Source: Alphaproteobacteria bacterium (GTDB lineage Bacteria; Pseudomonadota; Alphaproteobacteria; Micavibrionales; UBA2020). Taken from it: a stretch of 64,000 nucleotides of DNA. Made by a program: the position numbers and the translations under genes. The DNA is taken from positions 1,427,769 through 1,491,768 of the forward strand of contig JAEUKT010000002.1 of NCBI GenBank assembly GCA_016794125.1, read 5' to 3'. Positions within the stretch are counted from its first letter, which is position 1. Every line of letters begins with the position of its first letter. Positions 53,801 to 62,231 of this stretch are shown here, piece after piece. The notes under the pieces are model-generated. The model was given only the letters and a program-made list of their open reading frames with translations, did not search any database and was not told where the DNA came from.

Positions 53801-54276
53801 GCAACGGCCTTGATAACGTCATCACGGGTAATGCCGCCGCAAACGTGCTGCGTGGAGAAAACGGCAGCGATACGGTCATTGGCGGCGACGGGCGCGACAC
53901 TCTTTATGGAGGTAACAGCGACGATACGCTCGATGGCGGAATGGCGTCCGATGTCATGTATGGCGATGCGGGTGCGGATACCTTTGTCATCAGCGGTGCC
54001 GTTTCCGCGCTGAACGTCGATACTATACGCGACTTTACGGTGGCAGACGGCGATGTGCTCGATCTGGCCGACATCCTGTCTTATTACACGGCGGGAGTAG
54101 ATGCGCTGTCGGATTTCGTCATGCTGGTGCAGCAAGGCACGCAGACGCTGGTCAAGGTTGATGTTACGGGATCGGGGATCGCGGCAAATTACAGTACTGT
54201 CGCCTACCTGACGGGTGTAACGGGCCTGCCTGATGTCGATACCATGGTCCTGAACGGCAATCTGGTTGTCACGTAA
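50845..54276 (+). CDS. RTX-type repeat protein with type I secretion target domain
   Basis: 1143 residues from ATG at 50845, seven nt after AGGAGA. Almost entirely made of RTX calcium-binding nonapeptides (GGAGNDxYIVD type) joined by a longer module that repeats twelve times: E-N-L-x-L-T-G ... I-N-G-T-G-N ... N-T-L-T-G-N. Acidic, glycine- and aspartate-rich, no cysteine seen, few basic residues. The last 100 residues (NVDTIRDFTVADGDVLDLADILSYY, later GTQTLVKVDVTGSG) fit the VC_A0849-type C-terminal secretion target domain, so export by a type I system is expected, though no type I transporter is in the window. No enzymatic domain is visible. It is directly followed by a methyltransferase gene. 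Confidence 0.85.
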   Translation: MARIAGSPGNDTLDGLAGRDLLVGLAGNDTLDGLAGADRMEGGTGVDLYIVDDIDDLIVETGTDIDSVESSVDYTLAEGVENLTLTGGVALAGTGNAGTNIITGNALDNTLAGGLGNDTLNGGDGADTLIGGAGNDRMLGGNGDDLYIVDATGDIADETGGSGIDTVQSSATFTLAAGIEILTLTGKLAANGTGNAADNTITGNDAVNTLAGLDGNDTLDGGIGADKLLGGLGDDVYLVDNKDLITELAGQGTDTVISTVSYTLSANVEVLTLSGAKALAGTGNAGDNTIIGGIENNTLDGAAGADSLVGGGGDDIYIVDNAADAIIELAGEGTDTARASVSYTLGAEVENLVLTGTAAINGTGNVQANALTGNAGANVLTGGDGDDTYVVGAGDTVVELGGEGTDTIMSSVSWSLDANTENIILTGTAAINASGNAGNNTLGGNTGINTLDGGLGDDTYIIDSKDIIIDAGGTDTVRAGFTYTLAAGLENVELSGTGNFNVTGNALDNTVTGNSGNNTLDGAGGTDTLRGGAGNDVYIVNDGSDTIVENAGEGTDTVNATITYTLVGELENLVLLGSSAIDGTGNALDNTLTGNSAANLLTGGLGNDTYVIDALDTIAVDTGGSDTVAFAGNFDISGRADLENIMLLGTGAFNATGNGNDNTLIGNSGINTLNGGAGNDTYVIGKTDVIVDSSGTDTVVANFTYTLGADMENLVLTAGAGVINGTGNALVNTLTGNAGNNTLDGRGGIDAYIGGAGNDVYIIDDSAETITELASQGTDTVRSSVAYTLGAELEVLVLTGAANIDGTGNALKNTLTGNAGNNTLDGGAGADIMQGGAGNDSFIVDDIGDKVSDTLGNDTVLSSVEYTLAIGIENLTLTGVANINATGNLNANVITGNSGDNTLFGAAGNDTLIGGDGNDTLEGGIGADTLMGGLGDDVIIYNFTQDRVIEFAGEGTDTVIAVVNYTMDDFIENATAFGPATIRITGNGLDNVITGNAAANVLRGENGSDTVIGGDGRDTLYGGNSDDTLDGGMASDVMYGDAGADTFVISGAVSALNVDTIRDFTVADGDVLDLADILSYYTAGVDALSDFVMLVQQGTQTLVKVDVTGSGIAANYSTVAYLTGVTGLPDVDTMVLNGNLVVT
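51073..53825 (+). repeat. Twelve tandem modules within the RTX gene
   Basis: Modules begin at E-N-L/V-L-x-L-T-G motifs, from the first near 51085 to the last near 53758, each roughly 75-110 codons. Copies differ in length and in the number of GGxGxD units, showing diverged duplications. The same module opens the second RTX gene at 63507. Confidence 0.75.
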
Positions 54277-56493
54277 ATGACCGCTTCGGAAGGCGCATAT
54301 TCGCCACAGGCGCGCGGCGGCGGCAGCGATTACGACCGTTATTTCGCGGGCATGGACAAAACCATGCAGCAAAAACTGGCCGTGACCGCCGCCCACTTCC
54401 TGCTGCGGCCGGGCGCTGTCATCGCCGATATGGGCTGCGGCTCCGGCCTTGGGTCATTCCAGTTCGCGCAGCTGAACCCGACGGTGCAGGTGGTGGGCAT
54501 CGACATCAATCCCGGCACGGTCAAATACGCGTCCGACAATTATAAACTGCCAAACCTGCGTTTCGAGATCGGCGATGTCGAAAAACCGGCGGGCGCGCCC
54601 GGCAGTTATGACGGCATCCTGAATTCCAGCGTGCTGCACCATATATATTCCTTCAACGACTATAACGCCGCGCATGTGGTGAACGCCCTGCGCAACCAGA
54701 TGGCGCTTTTGAAAGAAGGCGGCATCATGGTTATCCGTGATTTCTGCGCCGAGCCGGAGGATGAATTCGTCACGCTCGACGTGCTGGCCGACGGCGAAGG
54801 GTACGAGGTTGCGACGATGAGCGACGCAGACCTGCTAGTCCTGTTCTCGGCGACGGCGCGGTCGCTGCGGCCGGAACGAGACCGCGGATTTTTTATCGAG
54901 GAGTCCATCGTCGCGCCGACAGGCTACCGCCGTTTCCGCCTGCCCGCGAAATGGGCGGCTGAATTCGCGCTGCGCAAGAATTACCGCACCGACTGGGCGG
55001 CAGAGGTGCTGGAGGAATATGCATGGTGGACGCCCGCCGATTACAGGCGTGAACTGGCGGCCATCGGCGGACGCGTGATCTACGCGGCACCCAGCTGGAA
55101 CCCGTGGATCGTCGAAAACCGCTTTCGCGATAAAATCCGCCTATACAACGAAAACGGCGCGCCGCGCAATTTCCCCGCGACGAATTACATCGCCGTCGTT
55201 GAAAAAGTGCCGTCCGATGCCAGCCTGATACTGGCCGAGCGCGCCGTCGCCCTGACTCCGCCGAAATACCTTCAATTTTCCAGTTGGAAAAGCACAGAAA
55301 CGGGCACCCTTTACGATATGGTCGCGCGCCCCGGCATGGTCACGGATTGCCTGCCGTATTTGACGGGCGCCGACGGGCGGCTGATGGTCTATGCGAAGCA
55401 CGGCTATCCGCGCCCGCTGACCAACTTGGTGCCCCGCAGTTCGCCCAACCTTGACGAAAAAGTCTGGTCGGGCCATGTGGTGGAACCTGTCGCGATCGCC
55501 GATTCAAGCGTGCATTTGCTGGCGCGTCTTGCGGAACGCGCGGGGCTTTCGACGACGCAGATGCCTGAATTGCAGGAAGGCCTGCGTTATTACCCCTCTG
55601 CCGGTTTGATGGACGAAATCGTGGGTTCGGTCTTCGCGCCGGTGCAAAGCGGCGGCACGGAGCATAGCTATAAAATATCGCCGGATATTTCGGGCTTCAG
55701 CACCAGCGGTGAAGTGCGGCTTTATCCCGCGCAGGATTTGCTGCGCGCGTCGCAGGTTGGCCTGCTGCCCGAAGCGCGTCTGGAAATGAACATCTATGCG
55801 CTGCTGCGTAAACTGGGGCAGCGCCCCGATAAATGGCTGGGTCCCGAACTGCCGCGCCTGGGGCAGGTCGATATATACACCTGCAGCATCGAGGCGATGC
55901 TGGAGCGCCAGGACACGCAAGGCTTCGAGGCATCGCCGGACGGGGCGGGATACTTGCGCTGCCTGCGCTCGGCATTTTCCGACCGCTCCGCAAAAACCGA
56001 ACTGGCGCGCCGCGAACTGGAATTCGTGATACCTGCGAAATCGAGCGCAAATGTCGCCTCGGTCGCCGTTTTGGCGATAGACGATCAGGGCGAAGTCAGC
56101 ATCGGTGTAGAACGCCGCCGCTTGCCCGCGCCGCAATTGCGCGAAGGCGACGCTGAAATATGCGTATTGCCGGCCTTCAGACTGCCGCCCGCGATTCTCA
56201 CGCCTGAAAAGGCCGCAGAATACGTCGCTGCAAAATTCCTGCAGCCGCGCCGCGCGGTCGCGAAACTGGGTGAGGGGTATTTCTCCTCGCTCGGCATGAC
56301 GCCGGAGCGCGTCTATCCGTATGCCGTGATACTGGATGGCATGTCGGATGTGTTCCAGCTGTCGGAAATGCTGGAATTCGTTCCGTTGCGGGAAATCTTT
56401 GCGCAGCTGGAACGCGTGCGCGACGCGCATTTGCTCGTCTCCAGCCTGCGCGCGATCCATGCACTCGATTTATGGGGCGGCTTTCAGGCCTGA
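54277..56493 (+). CDS. SAM-dependent methyltransferase with long C-terminal region
   Basis: 738 residues; the ATG follows the RTX stop with no gap. Residues 20-210 are a class I methyltransferase: motif I ADMGCGSGLGS (from residue 50), acidic post-I IDINPG, and ILNSSVLHHIYSF as motif IV. Residues 330-738 are not recognised. They contain two alternating strand regions (LPYLTGADGRLMVYAK..., and VAVLAIDDQGEVSIGVERRR with a later GEGYFSSLGM) that could be NUDIX-like folds without a Nudix box; this is a guess. No signal peptide. Coupled translation with the RTX gene suggests it modifies that protein or a shared surface molecule. Confidence 0.75.
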   Translation: MTASEGAYSPQARGGGSDYDRYFAGMDKTMQQKLAVTAAHFLLRPGAVIADMGCGSGLGSFQFAQLNPTVQVVGIDINPGTVKYASDNYKLPNLRFEIGDVEKPAGAPGSYDGILNSSVLHHIYSFNDYNAAHVVNALRNQMALLKEGGIMVIRDFCAEPEDEFVTLDVLADGEGYEVATMSDADLLVLFSATARSLRPERDRGFFIEESIVAPTGYRRFRLPAKWAAEFALRKNYRTDWAAEVLEEYAWWTPADYRRELAAIGGRVIYAAPSWNPWIVENRFRDKIRLYNENGAPRNFPATNYIAVVEKVPSDASLILAERAVALTPPKYLQFSSWKSTETGTLYDMVARPGMVTDCLPYLTGADGRLMVYAKHGYPRPLTNLVPRSSPNLDEKVWSGHVVEPVAIADSSVHLLARLAERAGLSTTQMPELQEGLRYYPSAGLMDEIVGSVFAPVQSGGTEHSYKISPDISGFSTSGEVRLYPAQDLLRASQVGLLPEARLEMNIYALLRKLGQRPDKWLGPELPRLGQVDIYTCSIEAMLERQDTQGFEASPDGAGYLRCLRSAFSDRSAKTELARRELEFVIPAKSSANVASVAVLAIDDQGEVSIGVERRRLPAPQLREGDAEICVLPAFRLPPAILTPEKAAEYVAAKFLQPRRAVAKLGEGYFSSLGMTPERVYPYAVILDGMSDVFQLSEMLEFVPLREIFAQLERVRDAHLLVSSLRAIHALDLWGGFQA

Positions 56494-58191
56494 TTTCGGC
56501 GCAGCGGGCTTCACCGCGTCGTAGGACGGGTCATACATCTTTGACTGTATGAAGGCGCCAAGGTTTGCAGGTTGCTGCACGCTTGCGACATTCTCCGCGT
56601 TCGCTGTCACAATCACGGCCTCGGCGATTTTCGCGGACACCTTGCGGATGTCTTTCAGCGGTGGATAGAGCGTGCCGTTTTTCAGGTCTTCATCGCTGAC
56701 CATGCCTGCCAATGCGCGAGCGGAGGCAAGGAACATGCTGTCGGTTATTTTCGTGGCTTCGCTCAGGTTTACGCCAAGGCCGAGGCCGGGGAAAATATAG
56801 GCGTTATTGCCCTGACCGGCCTGATAGGTTTTGCCATCGACCGTAACGGGGCCGAATGGGCTGCCGCTGGCAAACACGGCTCTGCCGCCGCTCCAGCTAT
56901 ACGCTTGCTCCGCCGTGCATTCGGCGTGGCTTGTCGGGTTCGACAGGGCGAAGATGACGGGGCGTGCGTTGATCGCGCTCATCGCTTCGATGACTTCTTT
57001 GGTAAATGTGTTCGGGGATCCTGTCGCGCCGATCAATACGGTCGGCTTCAGGTCGTTGATCGCCTCCAGCAGCGTTGCGGGCGCGTGGTCTTGCGCAAAG
57101 GGGGCTTTGTTGTCCTCGATCTTCGCACGGCCTTGCGTGACAAGGCCTTTGGAATCCACCAGCGAAATGCGGCTGCGCGCCTCCGCTTCGGTCAATCCCT
57201 GCGCCTGCAATTCCTTGACCATCAGGTCGGCGATGCCGGTTGCAGCGGATCCCGCGCCAAGAAACATGATGCGCTGATCCTTGAAATCCGTGCCCGTAAT
57301 GCGGCTGGATGCCAGCACCCCCGCCAACGCGACCGCAGCCGTGCCCTGAATGTCATCGTTGAACGACGTAATTTTATCGTGGTATTCGTTCATGAGGCGG
57401 AAAGCGTTTTCGGTCTTGAAATCCTCGAACTGCAGCATGGCTTTGGGGAATTTGTCCTTCACGGCATCAACGAATTCCTTCATAAGTTCGTCGTATGCCG
57501 CACCCTCCAGCCGCTTGTGCGGATATCCCAAATACATGGGGTCGTTGCGCATGATGTCGTTATTCGTGCCGACATCGAACATCACCGGCAGCGCCTTTTG
57601 CGGGTCGAGCCCGCCCGCAATCGTGTAAAGCGCAAGCTTGCCGATCGGGATGCCCATGCCGTTTGCGCCAAGGTCGCCAAGGCCGAGGATGCGCTGGCCG
57701 TCGGTCACCACGATCTGGCGCACATCGGCTTCGGGCCAGTTGTCCAGTATCTCGCGGATTTTTTCCTTGTCGTCGGGCGTGATGTACAGCCCGCGCGGAC
57801 GGCGGAAAATGTGGGAAAATTTCTGGCTTGCTTCGCCGACCGTCGGAGTATAGATCAACGGCAGGATTTCCTCGACATTTTCCTGCGCCAGTTTATAAAA
57901 CAGCCGCTCGTTGCGGTCCTGCAGCGACGACAGGTAAATATATTTTTCGATGCTTGTCGGTTTGCCGCGCATTTGCGCCAGGGCGGAGGCGACCTGTTCG
58001 TCCTGCGTCGTCACCTTGTGCGGCAGCAGCCCGCGCAAACCCTGCGCATCGCGTTCGTCGCGGGTGAAACCCGTCGATTTATTTTGCGCGGCATCATGCA
58101 GGATGGAATGGCCATGCTTTGCGTCCTGCGCAGGCTCTTGCCCGAACAGGCGGCGTAATTTGGCCGCGGCAGCGTTAAACAGTTTTTTCAT
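56470..58191 (-). CDS. maeA: NAD-dependent malic enzyme (SfcA type)
   Basis: Oxidative decarboxylation of malate to pyruvate. 573 residues. Active-site segments YTPTVGEASQKFSH and RGLYI, catalytic lysine block LGDLGANGMGIPIGKL, metal ligands in QFEDFKTENAF and FNDDIQGTAAV, Rossmann GAGSAATGIADLM. Like SfcA it lacks the C-terminal phosphotransacetylase domain of MaeB. The first 55 residues extend past the usual start. 3' end overlaps the convergent methyltransferase gene by 24 bp. Confidence 0.93.
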   Translation of the reverse strand: MKKLFNAAAAKLRRLFGQEPAQDAKHGHSILHDAAQNKSTGFTRDERDAQGLRGLLPHKVTTQDEQVASALAQMRGKPTSIEKYIYLSSLQDRNERLFYKLAQENVEEILPLIYTPTVGEASQKFSHIFRRPRGLYITPDDKEKIREILDNWPEADVRQIVVTDGQRILGLGDLGANGMGIPIGKLALYTIAGGLDPQKALPVMFDVGTNNDIMRNDPMYLGYPHKRLEGAAYDELMKEFVDAVKDKFPKAMLQFEDFKTENAFRLMNEYHDKITSFNDDIQGTAAVALAGVLASSRITGTDFKDQRIMFLGAGSAATGIADLMVKELQAQGLTEAEARSRISLVDSKGLVTQGRAKIEDNKAPFAQDHAPATLLEAINDLKPTVLIGATGSPNTFTKEVIEAMSAINARPVIFALSNPTSHAECTAEQAYSWSGGRAVFASGSPFGPVTVDGKTYQAGQGNNAYIFPGLGLGVNLSEATKITDSMFLASARALAGMVSDEDLKNGTLYPPLKDIRKVSAKIAEAVIVTANAENVASVQQPANLGAFIQSKMYDPSYDAVKPAAPKSGLKAAP

Positions 58192-58199
58192 GCCATCAC

Positions 58200-58228
58200 A
58201 GTATAGGCGAGGTCACGGGTTTGGGCAA
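58200..58228 (-). promoter_or_regulatory. Candidate malic enzyme promoter, leaderless geometry
   Basis: Minus-strand TTGCCC (58228-58223) and TATACT (58205-58200) with exactly 17 bp between, then 8 nt to the ATG and no ribosome-binding site. Confidence 0.55.
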
Positions 58229-58257
58229 ATCACAGGTTAATTTGTTGTTATATTTGG

Positions 58258-60639
58258 CTATTTCATCAGCCGCGCGGGCAGCAGCAAGGCAAGGTAGCAA
58301 AGCGCGCCGATCGACATCGTCACGTTGAGGCCGAGCGAGATATTGAGCGCGACCGCAACCGCGCTGGCGGTCACCCCCGCCGCCCCATTGATGCCCCAGA
58401 ACCATGCGGCAGGCTGTGTGCTGACGGTGCGCGCCAGCGTCATGCCGGTCGGGAAGCCGAACCCCAGCAGGCAGCCAAGCGGCAGTGTGACGCTGATGCA
58501 AAGCAGCGCGCGGGTGACAAGCTGCGCGCCCGCGAAATGCACGGTGATCGTATTGATCGCAAAGATCGCGGCGAATGCGGCAATCGCAGTCAGGACCGCC
58601 CAGGCATTGCGCGCACGTGCTGTGTCGAGCGGCAGCCGGTCGCAGACCAGGCTGCCGATGCCAGTGGACAGCACAAGGCTGAACAACACGATGCCAAGCG
58701 CGTAGGCGGGATGCCCCAGATAAACGCTGAGTCGCTGCAGCAGCGCGATTTCCATGAACATAAACCCCGCGCCGATCAGCGCGAACCAGGCCGTGCCGCC
58801 TATCACGAAGCGTTTGTCCAGGCTTTTGACCGCATCGCGCAACGGCCAGATGATCGCAGCTGCGGCCATGGCGAGGGAGAAAATGATGATGATATAAAGG
58901 TTCAGCACCGCCTTCGCATGTCCCAGCATGGCGCTGGCGTTGTTTTCCGATATCAGCTTGAAAATCGCAAACGGCTGCGCAAGGCGCACCATGTTAAAGA
59001 AAAACGGCCTTTGGTCGGTCGGCGGGCTGATGTCGAAGGCGCTTGCGCTGGCAACGCTGTCGAGGCTGCCGCGCGTCCTTGCCGCCAGTATATTCGCAAG
59101 GTCACCCTTCGCCGTTTTGCGCTGCGGCGAAATCAGCACCCTGAATTTCATGCTGGATGCGCGCTTTTCAAGCGCGGCCAGTTGTTCCGCCGTCAGCGGG
59201 TCTTTGGCCAGCACCAGCGTCGCGATACGGTCGGATGCCGCCATGAAAATATGTTTCTGCGGCGCGGTTACGCCCCGTTCCAGTAGCGCGCCCATGGCAA
59301 GCGAAACCAGCCGCTCAACTTCGCTCTGCGCGTCGCTGATATACCAGCGGCTGACCGTCATCACGCCGCCGTCATTCAAACGCGACAGGAATGTGCGCCA
59401 TGCTTCGACCGTATAAAGCCCGTTTTCCGACAGCGCGAAGGCCCCGGCGCCCGTCGATGCCCATGTGTCGATCAGGCTCATTTGTATGATATCGAAAGTG
59501 TCGGGGTGACTGGCGAACCAGCTGCGCGCCTCGCTGTGGATCAGTTTAACGCCTTTCAGCGTCGAAATATTTGCGTAGCTTTTGAACGGCTCGATATCTG
59601 ACAGCAGTGATATCTGGATATCGTTGACATCCATTGCCGTGATATCGCGGATGCCCGCCTTGCAGGCCGACAGCACATCACGGCCGCCGCCTACGCCGAT
59701 GATGCCGGATTTTTTCAAGCGAGGCAGGGCATAGGCGATCGTCGTGACATCGTAATCAAGATCCTCCAGTCCCTTGCGGCAGTCGCCGCCAAATTTGTTG
59801 ATGGGCGTGCCCGCGTCGCCGTCGATTTTGAGAACATAAAACGAGGATGTCATGTCTTTGGGCAGCGTTTTCGACGGCCCCCACAGGAACGGTGTGACGT
59901 TCTCCACCGCATGGTCGACCGTCACACGCGAGATGGAATTCCACTGGTCATGCGCAAGGCTGCCTTGCGTGACGATATGGTTTTTCACCCAGAGCGGATA
60001 CACGAAAGGCCGCGCGAGCTGCGTGTTGCAAAGTGCCAGCACCAGCAGCACTGCCGCCGTGGCACAGGCGCGCAGCCTGTCCGGCGCCCCAAAGCACAGC
60101 GCCGCGAGCGCCGCGCCCGCCGCCACGATCATGATGGCGGAGGGCGCATCGACCGTTTCCATCAGCCCGAGCGCGGCCAGGCAGCCCGCCGCCGCGCCCA
60201 GCAAGTCGAAGGCATAGGTACGCGCAGGCGCGTATGGCGCGCGCGTGATCGCAAGACATAGCGCATAACCCGCGAAATAATAGGACGGGACGGTGCAAAG
60301 CGCCGTCATGGGCAATGTCATCAGCGTTTTTTTCAGGCTGGCCGCCACAATCGGCAATAACATGTGCGTAGCCAGCGCGAAGGCAGTAAAGACCGCGAAG
60401 TTCAGGCAGGCATCGCCCATCAGCCGCGCATAATTCTCCCGCTGTTCCGTCTCGCTGCCCTTGTGCACATGCAGTGCGCCCAGCGTGAGGCCGAACATGG
60501 CGACGCTGATGACAAGGAAGGACAGGTGATACCAGGTCGTCACCGAAAAAATCCGCGCCTGCAGCACCTGCAGCATCATCAGCAGGCCGCTCAGGATAAA
60601 AACGCCGCTATAGAATGCGCGCGGGGAGGGGTTCGTCAT
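58258..60639 (-). CDS. Membrane protein with spermidine-synthase-like domain
   Basis: 793 residues: about six membrane helices (10-205), a soluble SpeE-like Rossmann domain (about 230-520, motif I IIGVGGGRDVLSACKAG from 313), and about seven more helices at the C-terminus. The acidic catalytic motif of true spermidine synthases is not evident (IIQMSLIDTWAST takes its place), so polyamine synthesis is doubtful; the domain may transfer another aminopropyl or methyl group. Start ATG at 60639 follows AAGGA. It precedes the malic enzyme gene in the same direction. Confidence 0.8.
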   Translation of the reverse strand: MTNPSPRAFYSGVFILSGLLMMLQVLQARIFSVTTWYHLSFLVISVAMFGLTLGALHVHKGSETEQRENYARLMGDACLNFAVFTAFALATHMLLPIVAASLKKTLMTLPMTALCTVPSYYFAGYALCLAITRAPYAPARTYAFDLLGAAAGCLAALGLMETVDAPSAIMIVAAGAALAALCFGAPDRLRACATAAVLLVLALCNTQLARPFVYPLWVKNHIVTQGSLAHDQWNSISRVTVDHAVENVTPFLWGPSKTLPKDMTSSFYVLKIDGDAGTPINKFGGDCRKGLEDLDYDVTTIAYALPRLKKSGIIGVGGGRDVLSACKAGIRDITAMDVNDIQISLLSDIEPFKSYANISTLKGVKLIHSEARSWFASHPDTFDIIQMSLIDTWASTGAGAFALSENGLYTVEAWRTFLSRLNDGGVMTVSRWYISDAQSEVERLVSLAMGALLERGVTAPQKHIFMAASDRIATLVLAKDPLTAEQLAALEKRASSMKFRVLISPQRKTAKGDLANILAARTRGSLDSVASASAFDISPPTDQRPFFFNMVRLAQPFAIFKLISENNASAMLGHAKAVLNLYIIIIFSLAMAAAAIIWPLRDAVKSLDKRFVIGGTAWFALIGAGFMFMEIALLQRLSVYLGHPAYALGIVLFSLVLSTGIGSLVCDRLPLDTARARNAWAVLTAIAAFAAIFAINTITVHFAGAQLVTRALLCISVTLPLGCLLGFGFPTGMTLARTVSTQPAAWFWGINGAAGVTASAVAVALNISLGLNVTMSIGALCYLALLLPARLMK

Positions 60640-60833
60640 GCGTATTGATCCTTGAATCCGAGACTGCTCCAGACTAGATCAACGCCCCGCATGTCAAAAG
60701 GTTTTCCCTTACTGTAATTATGTTATGTTAATTAAAATAATTGCACGCTGCTGTTCCGGAAAGAAAGCGAATCTGCGAATGTGACGCGGGCAGAATTTTT
60801 AAAAACGCCTACAGAAATAAAGAAAGACAACCA
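60640..60833. promoter_or_regulatory. Divergent control region
   Basis: 194 bp between the divergent SpeE-like and IalB-family genes, AT-rich from 60705 to 60750 (repeated TTATG/TTAAT words). Probable promoters for both; no single pair stands out. The IalB start has only a purine-rich AAGAAAG as ribosome-binding site. Confidence 0.35.
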
Positions 60834-61394
60834 ATGAAAACAAAAATCTTCATGATCGCTGCGCTGGCCCTGCTGGCATCCGCAGCGCCCGCCGTTGCCG
60901 CGTCCGAAACCGGCGCCGCCACCAAGCCTGCAGCTGCAGCACGCCCTACGCCCGTCACCACGAAGTTCGACGACTGGACGATGCAGTGCATTACCTCCAC
61001 CAAAGGCAAATATTGCGGCCTGTACCAAAAGGCTTTCGCGACCGTCGACGGCAAAAAAGCCATGGCTGTCTTAAGCGAAGTCGAAGTGATGAAAAGCAAG
61101 GACGGCAAAAAAACGCCGCATATGCGTCTCATCACGCCGCTCGGTTCGTGGCTGCCCAGCAATATCGGCTTCAAGCTGGATGAAGAAAAACAGAACATCG
61201 TGCCGTATTTTATGTGCGGCCGCACTGGTTGCATGACCGACCTGACGCTGGAAAAAGAACATATCGACCGCCTGAAAAAAGGCAAACGCCTGCTGGTCGC
61301 ATACCGCACTTCCCCGAAAAAGGAAGACCAGATCGAAGCGCCGTTGTCGATGAAGGGTTTCCCGGCCGCGCTCGATGCATTGCTGAAAAACTGA
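60834..61394 (+). CDS. Invasion-associated locus B (IalB) family protein
   Basis: 186 residues. Signal peptide ends about AVA-AS (residue 22), followed by an Ala/Pro linker and the IalB domain: FDDWTMQC (Cys52), YCGLYQK (Cys61), MRLITPLGSWLP and the CGRTGCMTD pair. Four cysteines in the family's pattern. Periplasmic or outer-membrane-associated in known members; no precise function. Eight bp before the lipoprotein gene, which probably shares its transcript. Confidence 0.9.
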   Translation: MKTKIFMIAALALLASAAPAVAASETGAATKPAAAARPTPVTTKFDDWTMQCITSTKGKYCGLYQKAFATVDGKKAMAVLSEVEVMKSKDGKKTPHMRLITPLGSWLPSNIGFKLDEEKQNIVPYFMCGRTGCMTDLTLEKEHIDRLKKGKRLLVAYRTSPKKEDQIEAPLSMKGFPAALDALLKN

Positions 61395-61402
61395 TATAAG
61401 CT

Positions 61403-62176
61403 TTGCGTCTTTTTACCGCATTTGTTGTTTCGCTGGCGTTGGCGGGCTGCTCCCTGATGGGGATGCAGCCCCCGCCGTCTGCGCCATTGGTTACGGCGCC
61501 TGCGGGTTTCACGCAGCGGCAAATCACGACCGGCCCGTTTACGCTGGTCGCGCATGAAAAAATCCGCAGTCCGGGACAGGTGGCGGCTGTTTATATCGGC
61601 GGCGACGGTCCGGATGCGGGTGTCGCGCCCGCGCTTGCCGCGCGCGACAAATCCGCGAATGTTATTTTCCTGACGCGCCCGTGCCAGAACGACGCACCCT
61701 GCGCCCCCGAATTCCGCGGTGCAAAGCGTTTCTCGCCCGAAGTGATCGCGGCGGTCGGCACGGCGCTTGATACGCTCAAGAAGCAGCATAATTTTTTCGG
61801 CTTCAACCTTGTCGGCTTTTCGGCTGGCGCGACGGTGGCTGCGCTGGTCGCAGCACAGCGCAGCGATGTGCTGAGCCTGCGCACGGTTGCGGGAAATCTT
61901 GATACGGCGGTGTATGGCCGCCTGCATCATCTTCCGGCTTTGGATGGTTCTCTCAATCCTGTCGATGTCGCCGCGAAATTATTGCCGCTCGGCCAGAAGC
62001 ATTTTGTCGGCGCGCGCGATAAAACAGTCACCGCCGATGTGGGCAACAGTTTCATCGAGGCTTCGGGCCGTCCCGATTGTCTTGGGCTGACCGTGATCGA
62101 TACGGCAGGCCACACGGATGGCTGGGCCGAAATCTGGCCGGATTTGCTCGAGCAGCCCTTGCAGGGTGGTTGCTGA
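61403..62176 (+). CDS. Lipoprotein with alpha/beta-hydrolase-like domain
   Basis: 257 residues from a TTG start with weak ribosome-binding site. Lipobox LAGC makes Cys16 the lipidated residue. The domain carries a nucleophile elbow GFSAGATVAALVA and a late histidine in DTAGHTDGW, plus a conserved FLTRPCQNDAPC that may form a disulfide. An esterase or thioesterase is plausible; no specific match. Confidence 0.7.
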   Translation: MRLFTAFVVSLALAGCSLMGMQPPPSAPLVTAPAGFTQRQITTGPFTLVAHEKIRSPGQVAAVYIGGDGPDAGVAPALAARDKSANVIFLTRPCQNDAPCAPEFRGAKRFSPEVIAAVGTALDTLKKQHNFFGFNLVGFSAGATVAALVAAQRSDVLSLRTVAGNLDTAVYGRLHHLPALDGSLNPVDVAAKLLPLGQKHFVGARDKTVTADVGNSFIEASGRPDCLGLTVIDTAGHTDGWAEIWPDLLEQPLQGGC

Positions 62177-62193
62177 TTTTTTCTGCGTATTAA

Positions 62194-62208
62194 GAACAAA
62201 ACTAGAAC
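62194..62208 (-). promoter_or_regulatory. LexA (SOS) box, GTTC-N7-GTTC
   Basis: Read on the minus strand the site is GTTCTAGTTTTGTTC, a perfect match to the direct-repeat LexA box of alphaproteobacteria. It covers the -35 region of the radical SAM promoter, where LexA binding would block transcription. A separate inverted repeat GAACAT-N5-ATGTTC overlaps it at 62205-62221. Confidence 0.7.
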
Positions 62209-62231
62209 ATGTGGTATGTTCATGATATATA
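62203..62231 (+). promoter_or_regulatory. Candidate promoter of the radical SAM gene
   Basis: TAGAAC (62203-62208) and TATATA (62226-62231), 17 bp apart; 6 nt separate the -10 from the ATG at 62238. The -35 is weak. The gene would again be leaderless. Confidence 0.4.

Noticed and set aside
51073..53825. Regular repeats as a possible CRISPR array or satellite DNA
   Set aside because: They are coding repeats with diverged DNA sequence and no constant repeat/unique spacer structure.
52576..54396. A 606-codon open frame on the minus strand inside the RTX gene
   Set aside because: A mirror of the repeats. The + frame has a start signal, RTX motifs and a secretion domain.
56572..58158. A 528-codon open frame on the plus strand across the malic enzyme
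   Set aside because: Antisense of a full-length malic enzyme with all active-site motifs.
62205..62221. Gram-positive type LexA (Cheo) box
   Set aside because: The spacing is GAAC-N9-GTTC, not GAAC-N4-GTTC; the direct repeat GTTC-N7-GTTC next to it fits the alphaproteobacterial form.
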